DNA of 64,000 nucleotides from Byssothecium circinans (GCA_010015675.1 ML976979.1:1146565-1210564); one strand, 5' to 3'; counted from the stretch's first letter, positions 11,024 to 22,337 are shown. Program-made: numbers and translations. Notes: a model not told the origin generated them from the sequence alone.

Positions 11024-11811
11024 CTTCTTCGGAGAAGTTAGAAAGGTATATCAGTCGAAGTGGAGCGGGGTGGCGACTGTCTTGACGGCAACAAGGTTAG
11101 GCTTGGCGCTGGTTGAGGAAGGAGCACTGGCGGGCCTGCCGACCGAGTGAACGTGAACGTGAGCATCAAGATGGGAATATGTTTCACTGTGATCCTCTTA
11201 TGTTATGGCTGGTCGCCTTCCCTGACCTCTCCGCTATGGCCGCTTTGCAGACAATAGTGGGTTGTCAGAGCAGATGCTTAGGTACGCTTTAGAGTTGGGT
11301 TGTGAAAAGTGTACCCAGGCATCTGGCACCACTGTACAATCTTGTGCCATAGCAGTCTCTTACTTTTCCCTTCTCCATACCCCACTCGTGAGATGGGGCC
11401 AGCTGCGATCGTCGGAATGTTGTACTGTCTCAGTAATATCGGGATAGGAACATGGATCGAGGACCAAACGAATCAATGATGAACCAATGCAAGAAATATA
11501 GGGCATGAGAGAAGCTAGAGGAAATGTCGTAGCAAGGCGGAATAAAGATACTGAGAATGGAGAAATAGAGAGATAGAGATGGGTGTGTAGAGAAAGACGA
11601 GCAGCGGAAGATTACAACCGCGCAACGCACCTTTACTTTGTTTGGTCACCTCGAAGTGTAAATTGAAATGCTGTTGGGACGTCAAGAGAGCTTGGGAATT
11701 AGAAAGCACCGATAAAGTGAACTGGTAAGAGTAACAGATCATATACAAACCACCTCGACGCCAGAACACACCATGCCTACAAAGCACATCGAGGAGATTA
11801 CAGGAAAGGGT
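11024..11811. other. Intergenic: upstream of unknown gene, downstream of vma6
   Basis: A 788-bp gap between two minus-strand genes. It must hold the promoter of the seven-exon gene and the 3' UTR of the V-ATPase gene. Short ORFs at 11430-11787 on the minus strand are not supported. Confidence 0.5.
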
Positions 11812-13016
11812 CTAGAATACACTGATGTAGTTTCCAATCCGCTCTTTCTGGTTCTGTGCGATGCACTCTGCTATCCAGGTGATGTTGCGGATTTCCTGTG
11901 AACTGTGTCAGTAGATGCTTTGTTGGAACTCCGACGCGCACGTACCTGTTCCCGGAGCTTGACCCAAGCATACACAATGGAATGCGTGAATTGCCTTGTA
12001 AAGGCCAGCTTCGAAATTTCCATCTCCTTTTGATAGAAAAGGTCCTCCAAGCTTCGCGACTCGCCGCCTACGCCACCCGCCATATTGCCAACACCGCCCC
12101 CGCCTCCACTGAGGCCGGTCTGGTCGAAGAAGGTCTTGTAGTCGGCCACGCTCTCCACAGCAATGCGCACGCCTTCGACGTCATCTGCTCTTGACAGCAT
12201 CAGGGTCCCCTCTGGGTACAATCTGCCAAAGTTGGGGTACAGCTTCTTTCTGTCTGCCTTGGACAGCTCCGTGCCGAACGAGTTGAGAGTGATGTTAATG
12301 CTCCTCCGGTCGGCCTCAAACTCCAACACCTCAGTCATGACCTCCGCTGTGGGCGTTCCTGCAATGTCCGGCTCTGAGTTGACCCAGCTGTGGAAGTCCT
12401 CGAGATAGTTCTTGTAGAGGGTATTCCGGATAATCTCAATGTTCAGCTCGTCGAGATCTTGGTGGCTAAGAGAGCCTTTGAAGTAGGGGGCAAGTGGCGT
12501 CTCGATCAAGACGGAGTTGTACAGCTCCTCAATGTTGGTCGCCACGCAGAGCACAGGCATCGTCTCGAACCAGCCAAGGGGATGGCATCGCTCCAGCAGT
12601 TCCCGGGTATCTCGCTCGTGCAGGGTGCCCGTAATCAATAGCGCGACGTTGTCGATCATGTAGCCGTAGGTCAGGTATTCCATGAACTTGGACAGCGAGC
12701 CGGTGGCATTAGCCTGGAGGTAGCGGAATTCGGCGACGAGCTTCTCTGTGGTCTTGTTGGCGAGGGCAGACGTGGAGGGGTTCGGGGGGAGCGAGGAGAG
12801 GAAGTCGCCATAGGCGGGAGACAGCTGGAGCTTCACATCGTCGATGGTCTCGCACTGGGTCAGGTTGCTGTAGTTCTGGCTGGTGAGCAGGGCATTGCGG
12901 TAGCCGCGTACAATGCCCTCGATGTAGCTACACGGCATTAGTCGCGTTTAGAATATGGTAAATCTAGAGAAGAGTGATGCATACCCGTACTTCACGTTGT
13001 AGAATAGACCCTCCAT
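11812..13016 (-). CDS. vma6: V-type H+-ATPase subunit d (V0 sector)
   Basis: Three exons, 13016-12985, 12927-11946 and 11895-11812, give 365 residues, close to the usual 340-360. The first exon has only 32 coding bases ([11 protein letters not shown]) and joins [15 protein letters not shown]; the last ends ...[10 protein letters not shown]. Introns are 57 and 50 bp. Characteristic sequence includes [39 protein letters not shown] and [12 protein letters not shown]. Subunit d caps the proteolipid ring of the membrane V0 sector on the cytosolic side and couples it to the central stalk during vacuolar and endosomal acidification. A Gly-rich insert ([16 protein letters not shown]) at about residues 275-295 is a lineage-specific loop. 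Without the terminal introns the ORF would start and end with non-family sequence, so the splice model is well supported. Confidence 0.95.
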
Positions 13017-13432
13017 GATGTATCGAGCAGGCTTGCCTTGTCGCGGTGCTGCAGCTGGAGCTCTGCGGTCGTCATCAGATCGCTAACTCAGCACAGGGCG
13101 GACACGGGCCAAGCCACTGGCGTTCCGTAAGAGGCTTAGTCGCCAAGTGAGCCGCGGTTGCTGTGCACGGTTGCGCCTGCCTCGAATATCAACTTCTGTA
13201 CATCGCGACTGCCTCCTCTCCACCACAAACAACATCAACTGTTACGACACAACCACGCAGCCACGGCGAGTATCTGCCACCGTCCAGCTGCAACTCATTG
13301 CTCCAATTGATCTCCCACTGACTCGACCCCCCAACTTCCACCTGGTAAGGCCTGCGGAGCTTGCCCGCACCCCCGCGCGCGCACTTGCTAACAGCTCGCA
13401 GTGTCCCGCCTGCATCATCATCTTTGTTGACG
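13017..13432. promoter_or_regulatory. Divergent promoter region, vma6 / nuclear-type protein
   Basis: A 416-bp gap between the starts of vma6 (-) and the 13433 gene (+), compact enough to be a shared bidirectional promoter. CT-rich tracts at 13190-13230 and 13310-13345 precede the plus-strand start. No TATA box is obvious. Confidence 0.5.
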
Positions 13433-15937
13433 ATGCCGCGTGAGACGCGCTCCAAGGCTGCAAGTGCCGCCGGCCCTTCAAAACCGTACAGCAGGCAGCA
13501 GCAGCAGCAAAGCGCATCCAAGTCATCCCGCGCGCAGTCCGAGGACAAAGCGGTTGCGCCGCCCACTGCTTCCACACCCGCCGTCAAGCGCCGGCTCCGC
13601 TCCGACAAGAACGCCTCGTCTCCTCTCGCGTCGCTCCCCGAGCCCAGTCGCAAGAAGCCCGCCAAAGGCAAGGGCAAAGCGTCTGCAGTTACCTCGGAGT
13701 TAGAACACGAGCAGAGCGCAGGCGAGTCGGTCGGCACCCACGATGCTAGCCACGAGTCGGAGGACGACTCTGGCGCAGGCATCTTCTTCCGTATGAACCC
13801 CAATTTCATAGACTCAGACTCCCCAGATGACAGCTTCGCTACCGCCGAAGCGCATCAGTCTCCTACTAGTCCGTCTCCTCAATCTCCGTCTCCGTCTCAG
13901 TCTCAGTCTCAGTCTCAGCACCAGTCAGCCCACTCCTCTTCTCCTATCTCTTGTTTCTCGGATTTTTCATCACCACCTGCCGCTCCTCAGGGTCTTAATC
14001 CGATTGGATTCGTCAGCAGCGTTCTAAGTACTTGCTCCATACTCCGGCGACCCACTCGCCTGCTCCAGCCTCCCACTCGGCCAGCTGAGCCGCAGAACGA
14101 GAAGCGTGCTGCTGACGAGCCTGCATCTGACGAGCCTGCACCTGACGAGCCTGCCCCTGCCAACTCGGAGGAGGCTGCGGTCGATGTGGGTGCAAGCGAT
14201 ATCGCTGTGGAAGAGACCGCATCATCCCCCCTGTTGAGCACCGCAGGCCCCCATTGGACCACACAGGATTTCCTTGCTCTTCAGACCCGCATTACAGAGC
14301 TTGAAGCTCAGCTCACTGCTGCTAATGCAAAAGCTAACGACTTCGAAGAGAAGTTCCGCAAGACCGACAAGAAAGCCACCGACCTCGAGCGCGAGAACGA
14401 CGAGTTTCGCAGGCAGATGCCTCGTGAATACGGCACCTACAGCAAGAGTGGCAGCGGCTCTAAAGCCTGGTACGATCTAGTACACGGCGTTGAGGACGCT
14501 GCCGCATTAGCACCCCGCCCTTTGGAGGACAAGGCTAGACGAGAGGCTGCAGCGCGCGCTCAGGCCGAGCATCAGTCAAGCCATCTAAGCGATGATGAAG
14601 AGCAGGATACTACGCTGCAGTCACCCCAAGTTGCTACGGCCAACTCTACCCCTGCAGCTCCGACGCCAGCACCACCCCAAACCCAGCTTCAGCCACCTAC
14701 GACACCTCAGTCGCAGGGCTTCTTTGGCCGCTTGGGTTCCTTCTTCATATCCCCTCTTAAAGGTACACCGACTCCAGCTACACCAGCTGACACACCCGTC
14801 GCACCCGTCACACCGACTGCCCAGGCGCCACTCACTACGACACTCACTCAAGCACCTACTCCTGTTGGCGATGCGCGTCCCAAGAGTAGGAGGAGGAAGA
14901 TCAACAACCGCCGTCGGATCGTCTCAAAGATCGCAGAGAGTGTTCCAGACCACGAGAGAGCGCAAGCGGAGGCGTGGGCCAATCAGACTGTTGACAAAAT
15001 GATCGACAAACTCTCCAAGGACATTGTGCTCGGCGACAAGCGCAAGCGTCTCGAGCGTGGCATCAAGGTCGGAGAGCTGAAGACCATCCAGGCAACGAAG
15101 CCGTGGCGCCAGGGATCTTTTGGCATGGACGATGATATCGGCGACCTATCCGACGACGATGACGCACCGGCCTGGGCTGTACTTCAGGATCTCATGGAGG
15201 AGGTCGACACCGCGGCGCAACCCCCTGCTAAGAGGCACAAGCCCACACACGATGATGATGTCACCAACGGCACTGCCGGTTCATCTCTTGTTTTCAACAG
15301 CAATGGAAAGAGTGCGTCGATCCACGACTTGAAGCCTCGTCCGGCTGCTGAGCCCTCGCCCATGTTTGATATGCCTGCTGTTCATCGCGATGGAAGCAAC
15401 GTCTTCGATGAGCTCCAAGGCCAGCCAGCTGGTGAACTGTCTGCAGCAGACAGGCGCGCCGCCGTCAAGGACGCCACGCCTAAAGAGATCAGCTACAATA
15501 GCTTCTCTGTTCCCGAGGACTCCGACGAAGATGAAGACTTCTCTCAGGGACCCCCGCCTGCTCCTGTACCGGCCCACGCTTCGCTGCCTGCCCCGCTTGT
15601 TGAGGCTCAGCGTCCTCAGGATCCCGTTGAGCTGCAGCGCGCGAAAGCGATGAAGTTCACGCCGGCGAAGCCGAGCCGTCTCCGTCAGGCCATCACAAAT
15701 TCGCCTAGCTTGAAGTCGGATGCGGGAGCCTCCCCAGCTCCTATAGTCGTCGCCGCCACCGCCGACGCCGACATGGACTTTCAGATTCCGGACGCCAACA
15801 ACCTTGACGTCCCTGATGAGGTCCTCCACCATGTTGCACAGTACTTTGCTTCCGGAAAGGCCCAGGCGGCCATGGATGCCCAGCCGTGGGACGACGCGAT
15901 TCTTGTCTACGATGAGGACGAAGACATTAGCGACTAG
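13433..15937 (+). CDS. Large disordered protein with coiled coil, probably nuclear
   Basis: A single exon of 834 residues from ATG at 13433 (MPRETRSKAASAAG). The open frame extends 24 codons upstream, but this Met starts a lysine/arginine-rich N-terminus typical of nuclear proteins. In order: a basic Ser/Ala-rich region with KRRLRSDK and SRKKPAKGKGKA; an SQ repeat (SQSQSQSQ) near residue 165; an acidic repeat (DEPASDEPAPDEPAP); a coiled coil LQTRITELEAQLTAANAK to EFRRQM at about residues 280-330; a Pro/Thr/Gln-rich stretch; a basic patch PKSRRRKINNRRRI near residue 485; and a helical segment AQAEAWANQTVDKMIDKL. The C-terminus is acidic (YDEDEDISD). The central basic and helical segment is the most likely conserved core. 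I do not recognise a family; a chromatin or nuclear-pore role would be a guess. Confidence 0.8.
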   Translation: MPRETRSKAASAAGPSKPYSRQQQQQSASKSSRAQSEDKAVAPPTASTPAVKRRLRSDKNASSPLASLPEPSRKKPAKGKGKASAVTSELEHEQSAGESVGTHDASHESEDDSGAGIFFRMNPNFIDSDSPDDSFATAEAHQSPTSPSPQSPSPSQSQSQSQHQSAHSSSPISCFSDFSSPPAAPQGLNPIGFVSSVLSTCSILRRPTRLLQPPTRPAEPQNEKRAADEPASDEPAPDEPAPANSEEAAVDVGASDIAVEETASSPLLSTAGPHWTTQDFLALQTRITELEAQLTAANAKANDFEEKFRKTDKKATDLERENDEFRRQMPREYGTYSKSGSGSKAWYDLVHGVEDAAALAPRPLEDKARREAAARAQAEHQSSHLSDDEEQDTTLQSPQVATANSTPAAPTPAPPQTQLQPPTTPQSQGFFGRLGSFFISPLKGTPTPATPADTPVAPVTPTAQAPLTTTLTQAPTPVGDARPKSRRRKINNRRRIVSKIAESVPDHERAQAEAWANQTVDKMIDKLSKDIVLGDKRKRLERGIKVGELKTIQATKPWRQGSFGMDDDIGDLSDDDDAPAWAVLQDLMEEVDTAAQPPAKRHKPTHDDDVTNGTAGSSLVFNSNGKSASIHDLKPRPAAEPSPMFDMPAVHRDGSNVFDELQGQPAGELSAADRRAAVKDATPKEISYNSFSVPEDSDEDEDFSQGPPPAPVPAHASLPAPLVEAQRPQDPVELQRAKAMKFTPAKPSRLRQAITNSPSLKSDAGASPAPIVVAATADADMDFQIPDANNLDVPDEVLHHVAQYFASGKAQAAMDAQPWDDAILVYDEDEDISD

Positions 15938-17213
15938 TCGAGTCCAGGCTTACCACTCGGACCTGACTGTCGCTCATCCTCTTTTGGACGGCGTCCGGAT
16001 TTTATTACGACGATACCCCTGTATGATGACGATAAGCGATGGTGTTTGGTAGACCAGTGATGTCTCCCCCTTGACTTGATAGAAAAAAGCGATCAATTTT
16101 GTATAGATACTACGTTTGCTGCACGTTGTGTGACTTGTGACGATGATGTGAACATGGATGGTATGTGAACTGTGATTGCCTGCTTTTATGGATGCTGGGA
16201 GTAGGAGTGTATATGAGGCTGAATATGCTCTGGACGAGTTATCCAGGGCTTATAATCATAGGAGTAGGAGTAGGTTTTTCCGCTTTCGGCTTAGTTGGTG
16301 GAGGCTTACATTGTTTGTTTGGTACTTGCATGTGGTGAATGTAGTATCACGTGATCATACAGATACCTGCCTAGGTAGGTCCAGTGCATGTATCGTACTG
16401 GGTTTATTTTCTACCTAACATAATTTTTTTTTTTCTTTTTTTTTTTTTTTTTCTTGAAAGATAACTTATTATGATAACCTGCTTCAATCCACAAGCTATT
16501 TGGCAGAAAGCTTTGGGGATGCTCTACAAATATTCAATATAGCAAGGTATTTTAGATTAAAAAGGTGAAGACATGCTATAGTCATGGCCTCTATCAAAAA
16601 GGATAAGAATTACAGGGGTAGAGAAGGTTGTAGTAAGTCCGGATACTATAGATTGGTGGGTGTCAGTGGAATGGAATATAGCTTAATTTGGGATATAAGA
16701 TGAACCTATTTTTTGTGAAGGGGGATAGGTAGTAGGGAGATAGGATAGTGTAAGTAAATTATTAAAGAAGGGTACGTTGACGAGATAATAGATCCAGTAA
16801 TACGCATTCGAGGAAAGTTCCTTTAAGATAGATAGCATAGGTAGTTAAGTCTTTTAGAGGGATCATTGCGTGTTAGAAGTGCACAACGCGTATCTTTTAC
16901 CCGAAAAAGGAATAAATAATAAAAGTTACCGCGTGGAAGGGGAAATGGGAAATGAAATTAGAAATAGAAAGGGAGAAAAGATATAACGTTAAGTTCTGCC
17001 TGCAGAACACTACAGTCTTATCTTCTTCTCCCCCTCCCTTCCCTTCCCTTCTTATCATCTTACCAACTCCGCCACCGGCACCTCTACAACGAGAAAAAAG
17101 ATAATATATACTAGAAAAATAACACCCACTCTTCCAGAAGCTCGCTCAAATCATCATCCATTCATCCCACCTCCACACCCAAACCAAACCAAACCATATC
17201 CACCCCGCCTCAC
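15938..17213. other. AT-rich convergent intergenic region
   Basis: A 1276-bp 3'-3' gap. From about 16400 to 17150 the sequence is clearly more AT-rich than its neighbours, with no long ORF. It contains a T-tract at 16422-16452 and purine-rich runs (for example GGGAAATGGGAAATGAAAT, 16940-16958). It may be a mutated repeat remnant or simple 3'-flanking sequence. Confidence 0.5.
16422..16452. repeat. T-rich homopolymer tract
   Basis: About 30 bases of T interrupted only by two C residues. It lies about 490 bp past the stop of the upstream gene. Confidence 0.9.
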
Positions 17214-19145
17214 TCAGACACCAAACCCCCGATCCCGCGGCTTAGCCACGGGCTTACGACGGGAATGAGTCCTGGGCAAAGTCGAGTAGTGTAGCCGTGG
17301 CGGCTGGGGCAATGTGAGCCCAAATCCCTCCCTCCCACCGCGTCGAGAATCTGAGCGCTCAGGCTCAGGTTCATGTCTACGTGAGGATTCGGGAGTGCGG
17401 AATAGTGATGTTGATGATGCTGGTGATGGGGACAGTACTAGTCTCTCCCTCCCCAGTTGTCTACGTATCAAGCGCTCCGGTTCGGATTCGTGTCTGCGTT
17501 CATGTCTCCTTTTGGTGTCAGGGGCGCGACGGGGTGTCAGTGCCGGTGATGCAGATAGTGACACTGGCTTTGGCGGTAATATATACTTCTCCTTCTTCCT
17601 TTCCCTCGCCCTCTCCCTTTCCCTTTCCTTCTCCTCTCGTACTCGTCTAGAACCCAAGCTCTCTGGCTCAGGTTCAGGTTCATAAGTGCGAGAGTGAGTG
17701 GAAGTGTGAGTGCGGGTCCGGGGATTATGATACTTCGCCATCCCCCTAAGCTCCCTAGGGGAATCTTTAGGCGGCACAGCAGGAGGTGCAACCCTAGGAG
17801 AAAAACGTCGCGGTCGCGATCGCGAGGACGTCCGTCTAGAAGACGAACGCGTGCTCAGCGGTCGAGGGATGCACTCGTCGTCGTGCATGGCGGGGAGGTC
17901 GGCGACTTTGCTGGCTGGGCGTTTGGGAGCGCCGCTGTTGCTGTTGCTCTTCCTGTTGATGCTGCGGGTTTCGCGGTGGAGGGGAGGGGTATGGGATGCT
18001 AGTGTGCGGGGACGAGTGGCACCGACACTGGTACTGGCACTGTGATCAGTGGTGAGACGATCGTGGCGTCTGGGTAGTGGAGGCGGGCTCGACCGCTGTG
18101 TTAGCGTAGACTCGCGCCCAGACACGTGCAATAAGGGATGGCTCGCGCGGTGCGTTAGCACGGACTCTTGTCCCGCCATCTCAGGCTGTCTCGCCCGCTC
18201 AGCGACCACAGGCGTCTTCTTCACCGCCTTCCCAAAACAAGAAGACCGCGAATCGGAACGGGAGCCATCCTGAGAATCTCGAGGGAGCAAACCTTCGCGA
18301 GACTCAGCGCGTGATCGACATCGTGCATCCATTAACTTCTTCATCCATCCCAAGCCCTCGAGCTTCCCAACCACCGTCTTGACAAACTTGGCTACTTTCT
18401 TTCGCTTGTTCTCCTCCTGCGGATGCGTGGTGGCTTCGGTGATGGCGAGGTCGTGGCCGTCGTTGTATGTCTGTGCGTCTAGGGTGATGTACTCTGAGAA
18501 CACTGAGGATGGGGAAGGGCTGGGAGGACGGGTGTGCGTCTGTGCAGGTGTAGGGTGGGCGGTCTGGGTATGGGTATTGTGGAGAGCACCGGGAAAATAC
18601 GGAGTATACTCATGTAAAGAGTAACCGGTATACGGATTCTGCACCGCAACACTTTCCCTCCCCCTCCCCCGATGAATATGCATAACCCTCCCGTCGTAAT
18701 CATACTCGAACCCCGTCTCGGGATCGATACCCGCGACCATCATATCGCCATCGCCGCGGTTTCGCATGCGCATGTTTCCGCCCTCAGCGGTGATGGAGGA
18801 GTGAGACGGTGAAAGTGAAGGTGGAGGTGGCATAAAGTACTGAGCAGTGCTTTGTGAGGCTGGGGGATATACCTCCTGCTGCTGTACCTGCTGCCGCCGG
18901 TGTTGGTGGTAGCGTTGGTAGTATGAGCGAGGCGGCGGTTCAACTTCCTCCTCGTCCTCCTCCTCTTCGTACCGGTTCCGATACGAAACCTTCATCTCGC
19001 CATGTTCGTCAAAGTCGACAAACATAGTCCCCGCGGATCCGGCGCTGCTAGCTTCGTCATCCCGTCGTGTCTGTACAGACGCCATGTAAGTGTCGATATC
19101 GTCGATGAGGTCTGAAACCTGTGTGCGTTGGCGGTGTGACGGCAT
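17214..19145 (-). CDS. Arg/Ser-rich disordered protein of unknown function
   Basis: One exon, 643 residues, ATG at 19145 (MPSHRQRTQVSDLIDDIDTY). A short helical N-terminus (SDLIDDIDTYMASVQTR) is followed by an acidic block (YEEEEDEEEVEPPP), then Gln/His/Tyr-rich sequence. A small ordered patch follows at IDPETGFEYDYDGRVMHIHRG. A probable helical stretch (KRKKVAKFVKTVVGKLEGLGW) lies near residue 250. The remaining C-terminal half is Arg/Ser/Pro/Glu-rich with repeated RRHE-EPER units (RRHESEPERL, RRHEPEPERS) and dense KERERERARERKK charge. The IDPETGFEYDYDG patch and the helical segment look most conserved-like. No catalytic domain is visible. Possibly a cytoskeletal or cortical scaffold, but that is speculation. 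Confidence 0.75.
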   Translation of the reverse strand: MPSHRQRTQVSDLIDDIDTYMASVQTRRDDEASSAGSAGTMFVDFDEHGEMKVSYRNRYEEEEDEEEVEPPPRSYYQRYHQHRRQQVQQQEVYPPASQSTAQYFMPPPPSLSPSHSSITAEGGNMRMRNRGDGDMMVAGIDPETGFEYDYDGRVMHIHRGRGRESVAVQNPYTGYSLHEYTPYFPGALHNTHTQTAHPTPAQTHTRPPSPSPSSVFSEYITLDAQTYNDGHDLAITEATTHPQEENKRKKVAKFVKTVVGKLEGLGWMKKLMDARCRSRAESREGLLPRDSQDGSRSDSRSSCFGKAVKKTPVVAERARQPEMAGQESVLTHRASHPLLHVSGRESTLTQRSSPPPLPRRHDRLTTDHSASTSVGATRPRTLASHTPPLHRETRSINRKSNSNSGAPKRPASKVADLPAMHDDECIPRPLSTRSSSRRTSSRSRPRRFSPRVAPPAVPPKDSPRELRGMAKYHNPRTRTHTSTHSRTYEPEPEPESLGSRRVREEKERERERARERKKEKYILPPKPVSLSASPALTPRRAPDTKRRHERRHESEPERLIRRQLGRERLVLSPSPASSTSLFRTPESSRRHEPEPERSDSRRGGREGFGLTLPQPPRLHYSTLPRTHSRRKPVAKPRDRGFGV

Positions 19146-20070
19146 ATTTAAGCCTGTTTTCGTGTTCTACTATTTTGTTTCTTTCTTTCTTGTTTGCTGT
19201 CTAGGCAGGTAAGGTGTGAATGTGGTTGGTTGGTTGGTGGACCGGTTGTACACGGCTGTAAAGTTTTGTTGTATGTGCAGTGTAGTGTAGTGTGCAACAG
19301 TATTTGTAGGAGTGGACTGGGGATTTTTTATATTAAAGGGAAAGGAAGGTTTTGTTTTATGGTGCGCAGGATGGTCGTTGTAAACGTACGGGGTGAGTGC
19401 ATTGTGTAGATGATATTCACCAAAATGTACTGACTGATATATGGTGGGATTCGGCCAGACGGTAACAAGCGCGGTACATTGTGTGTATAGTATAGTGATT
19501 ATGAACCAAGACCTGCATGCAAGGTTAGCTAGTATAAGACACTATTTGTGAGGAGGGCAAACGTACCTACGACCTGTCTGGGTGAAGCGCTTCTCTCTGG
19601 ATAGAGCCAGTGAAAGGTGGTGCAAGATAGAAACAAGAGAAACGAGACACGTCGACGCAGGAATCAAATAGACAGCCCCATTACTGCAATTACTGCATCT
19701 ACATAGCCGCGCGCAAATCTCCTCCACATACCATATCTGGCCCCTATCTGCCCACACGCACCCCACAAACAGTTCGAGACAATTGCAACTCCAGCATATG
19801 CCAAGAAAACATCCCGAGGTATATATCCTCCAGACAATCCGCGCTACACTGATTAATGGACATGCAGCCGACGAAAGTGCACAGCAAAAAGGAAAGTGGT
19901 ATAGACCGAGAAGACCAACTCCGTGAACATGAACAGAGGGAGGAGAAGAATCATTCGCAGGAATGCCCTGCGTTTACAGTGGTGCCAGAGATCCGGCGAC
20001 GCTTTCCACAGAACGTGTAAGTGGCACCAAACTTATGTTCTAGCACTGCAAGTTAAATAGAGTTCTTAGT
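19146..20070. other. Intergenic, upstream of the Arg/Ser-rich gene
   Basis: A 925-bp gap between two minus-strand genes. It contains GT-rich stretches (GTAGTGTAGTGTGC near 19280; GGTTGGTTGGTTGG near 19225) and no supported gene. Confidence 0.5.
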
Positions 20071-21899
20071 TTAGGACTTGCTAGAAAACTTCTCCTTAAT
20101 CTTGCCGAAGATGGAGCGCCTCTTCTTCTTCTTGTCCGCGGCGACGCTCTCGGGAGTCGCCTTGGAAGACTCGGGCGTGGTCTCCTTCTTAGGAGTTTCT
20201 GGAGCAGTCTCGGCAGGTCCGGTCTTGGTGCCGACGGTCGTAGTTTCAGTACCGGTAGTGACCGTAGGCTGATCTACATGGGTGGTAGGCTTGGACATGG
20301 GCGAGACGTCGCGAGAGTCGTTGGCGGGCCTGGAGGTCTCCGGCACGGCTGGCTTAGACGCGGGAGCGTTGAGAGCGTCGGATTCACTCGAAGATTTCAA
20401 AGGCTTTGAATCGGCCAGAGCCGCCTCAGAAAGACCGGGCGCCGTTTCTGAAGTCGCAGCGGTGACGGTGGGAGCCGGTTCACCGGCCTCATTGGTCTTT
20501 GTCACCTCCTTGAGCAGTTCGGACTCGACTTCCTTCTTTTCGTGCACAGCCTCGGGGTTGGCTGCAGCCTCCGGGCCAACATGTGCTTCCTTTTGACTCT
20601 CGGCGACCACTTCGGGCACCTCGGAACTGACAGTCTGGCCGTTCAAGCCGACCGCCTCGGCAGCCTTGTCTTTTGCAGCGTAAGTAGCAGCGGCAAAAGC
20701 TCCCGCACTAGCAGTTGCGCCGGCAGCAACGGCGGCAGCTTTTCCGGCGATGGTGCTCTCAGCTGCCGGAGGTTCCTCGGGAACCTTGGCCTTCAACTCC
20801 TGCTCGACCTCCTTCTTCTCACCGACAGCTTCAGGATTCGCAGAGGCTTCTGGGGTGAAACCAGCTTGCTTCTGGCTGTCCGTGACGGCAGCCGGGACCT
20901 GTTTCGGCTCCTTGGGAACTGCGCCGGCAAGCTGGGCAGTCGTGCTGGTGGGAGCAGCCGACTGTGTGGTAAGGCTAGCAATCGATGCACCAAAGAGACC
21001 TCCATTGGCATCCCTCTCGGCTTCGGGCGTGACGACCGGGCCGAGTTGAGGGGGAAGGTTACTACCCGACTTCTCATACGAAGCTGCATCCGTGGTCGCG
21101 GTGCTGGCAACAGTGTTGGAGGTCAATGTGCTTGCATCTGGTACCTTCTCGCCCGGCGCAAGGTGGATTGGGTTGCCCGGGCCCGCGGTAGCAGGAATGG
21201 GCGCCACGCTGACCTTCTCCTCTGGCTCCGTCTCCGGCTCCTTGTCATGCTTGACCGTGGAGTCAATTGTGTTGCTCGTCAACGTGGAGGGCTCAGGTAC
21301 CTTCTCGCCGGGCGCGAGTGTGACTGGGTTTCCGAGGCCTTCGGTGGCTGGGAGCGGGTTGATGGAGAAAGCTTGCGGCTCTTTGGAGGGGGTCTCGGCG
21401 GGGGGAGTCAGAGGGAAGGCGCCGGGGATAGAGTCGTCCAACGTGGACTTCTCACTCTCTTTGGGAACGGCGCCGGCGAGGGCGGCAGTCGTCGAGGTGG
21501 GTGCAGCGGAAGACAAGGTGCTGACGGTGTCTTTGATGTCGTCGGGACTCAAGACGTTGTTGTGGTTGCCTGATTCGTCGCTCTCCCTCGGGGCGGAGTC
21601 GTTGGTAATCCAGGCTCCATCAACGACGAACTACCATCGGAATTAGCACAACTACTGCGGGCAGAGGCACAGATCAATCAAAGGGGAGCTCACCTTGTAC
21701 AGCACCTTCTCCTTGGGTAGCTCGACGGTCTTTTTGAAGATGCCATCCTCCTTCTGGAGCTGGACCGTCTTCTTCCAGTCGTCAAAGGTGCCCGTCACGA
21801 ATACCTCGTTGGCGGCATGTTCCCTAACGAGTGTGAGCGGCGGGCTTTGTTGCGGCGAAACACATTCCGGGCTTACCATGTAAATGTATAGCTTCCCAT
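20071..21899 (-). CDS. CBM48/AMPK-type glycogen-binding protein, Crp1/Mdg1-like
   Basis: Three exons, 21899-21877, 21823-21694 and 21630-20071, give 570 residues; introns are 53 and 63 bp. The first exon has only 23 coding bases (MGSYTFTW after joining). Residues 1-80 form an AMPK1-CBM (CBM48) fold: EVFVTGTFDDWKKTVQL, GIFKKTVELPKEKVLYKFVV, DGAWITNDSAPRESDESGN and NHNNVL. Yeast members are Crp1 (cruciform-DNA binding) and Mdg1 (pheromone signalling). The remainder is low-complexity Ala/Pro/Thr/Glu with duplicated modules: APTSTTAxLAGAVPKE twice, GNPxxLAPGEKVPxxSTLTS twice, and NPEAVxEKKEVExEL twice. A short Ala-rich hydrophobic segment (KAAAVAAGATASAGAFAAA) lies mid-protein. The C-terminus is basic (KKKKRRSIFGKIKEKFSSKS), possibly a membrane- or DNA-contacting tail. 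The role is inferred from the family only. Confidence 0.87.
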
Positions 21900-22215
21900 A
21901 TTGTGTGTGTGGTGAGACGACGAGGGCGATTAGTGGGAGATTAATATTAGAGACTGAGACCTATATGTCTCTGTGTGCGGGTGGTTGGGGGTTGGGGAGG
22001 TTGGAGAGGATCAGGAGGAGAGACAGCGGCAGCGAATGGCGGTCAATGTGGCACGAGGCTCTGCAAGCAAGCAATGAATGCGCCCGACTCAGCGCGTGCA
22101 GCGGATGTGGGTGTGGGATATGGATGGGTATGATATGCGGTACAGCATGCAGGAGGGCAGAGTCGACGGGGTCGGCGCAAGCTTGCTGTAGCTCGGCCCA
22201 GCAGCGCTTGGCACT

Positions 22216-22222
22216 CTGACGT
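22216..22222 (+). promoter_or_regulatory. CRE-like site TGACGTC
   Basis: TGACGTC matches the core of bZIP (ATF/CREB) sites. It lies upstream of both the Crp1-like gene and pkaR. A single 7-mer can occur by chance; the second site 115 bp away makes it a little more notable. Confidence 0.35.
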
Positions 22223-22337
22223 CTTCCAGCGATTTCCACGCTGCCACCTGCAACATGGGCATACCCACGATATCTAGGTCATTCTCTCGGCTGTTTCCAG
22301 GTTGCGGCCTGTTCCTTGCTCTGGGCATGACACGACA

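Noticed and set aside
20542..21646. Long plus-strand frames (up to 343 codons) opposite the Crp1-like gene
   Set aside because: Shadow frames of a GC-biased coding region; the minus-strand frame has the CBM48 domain and proper introns.
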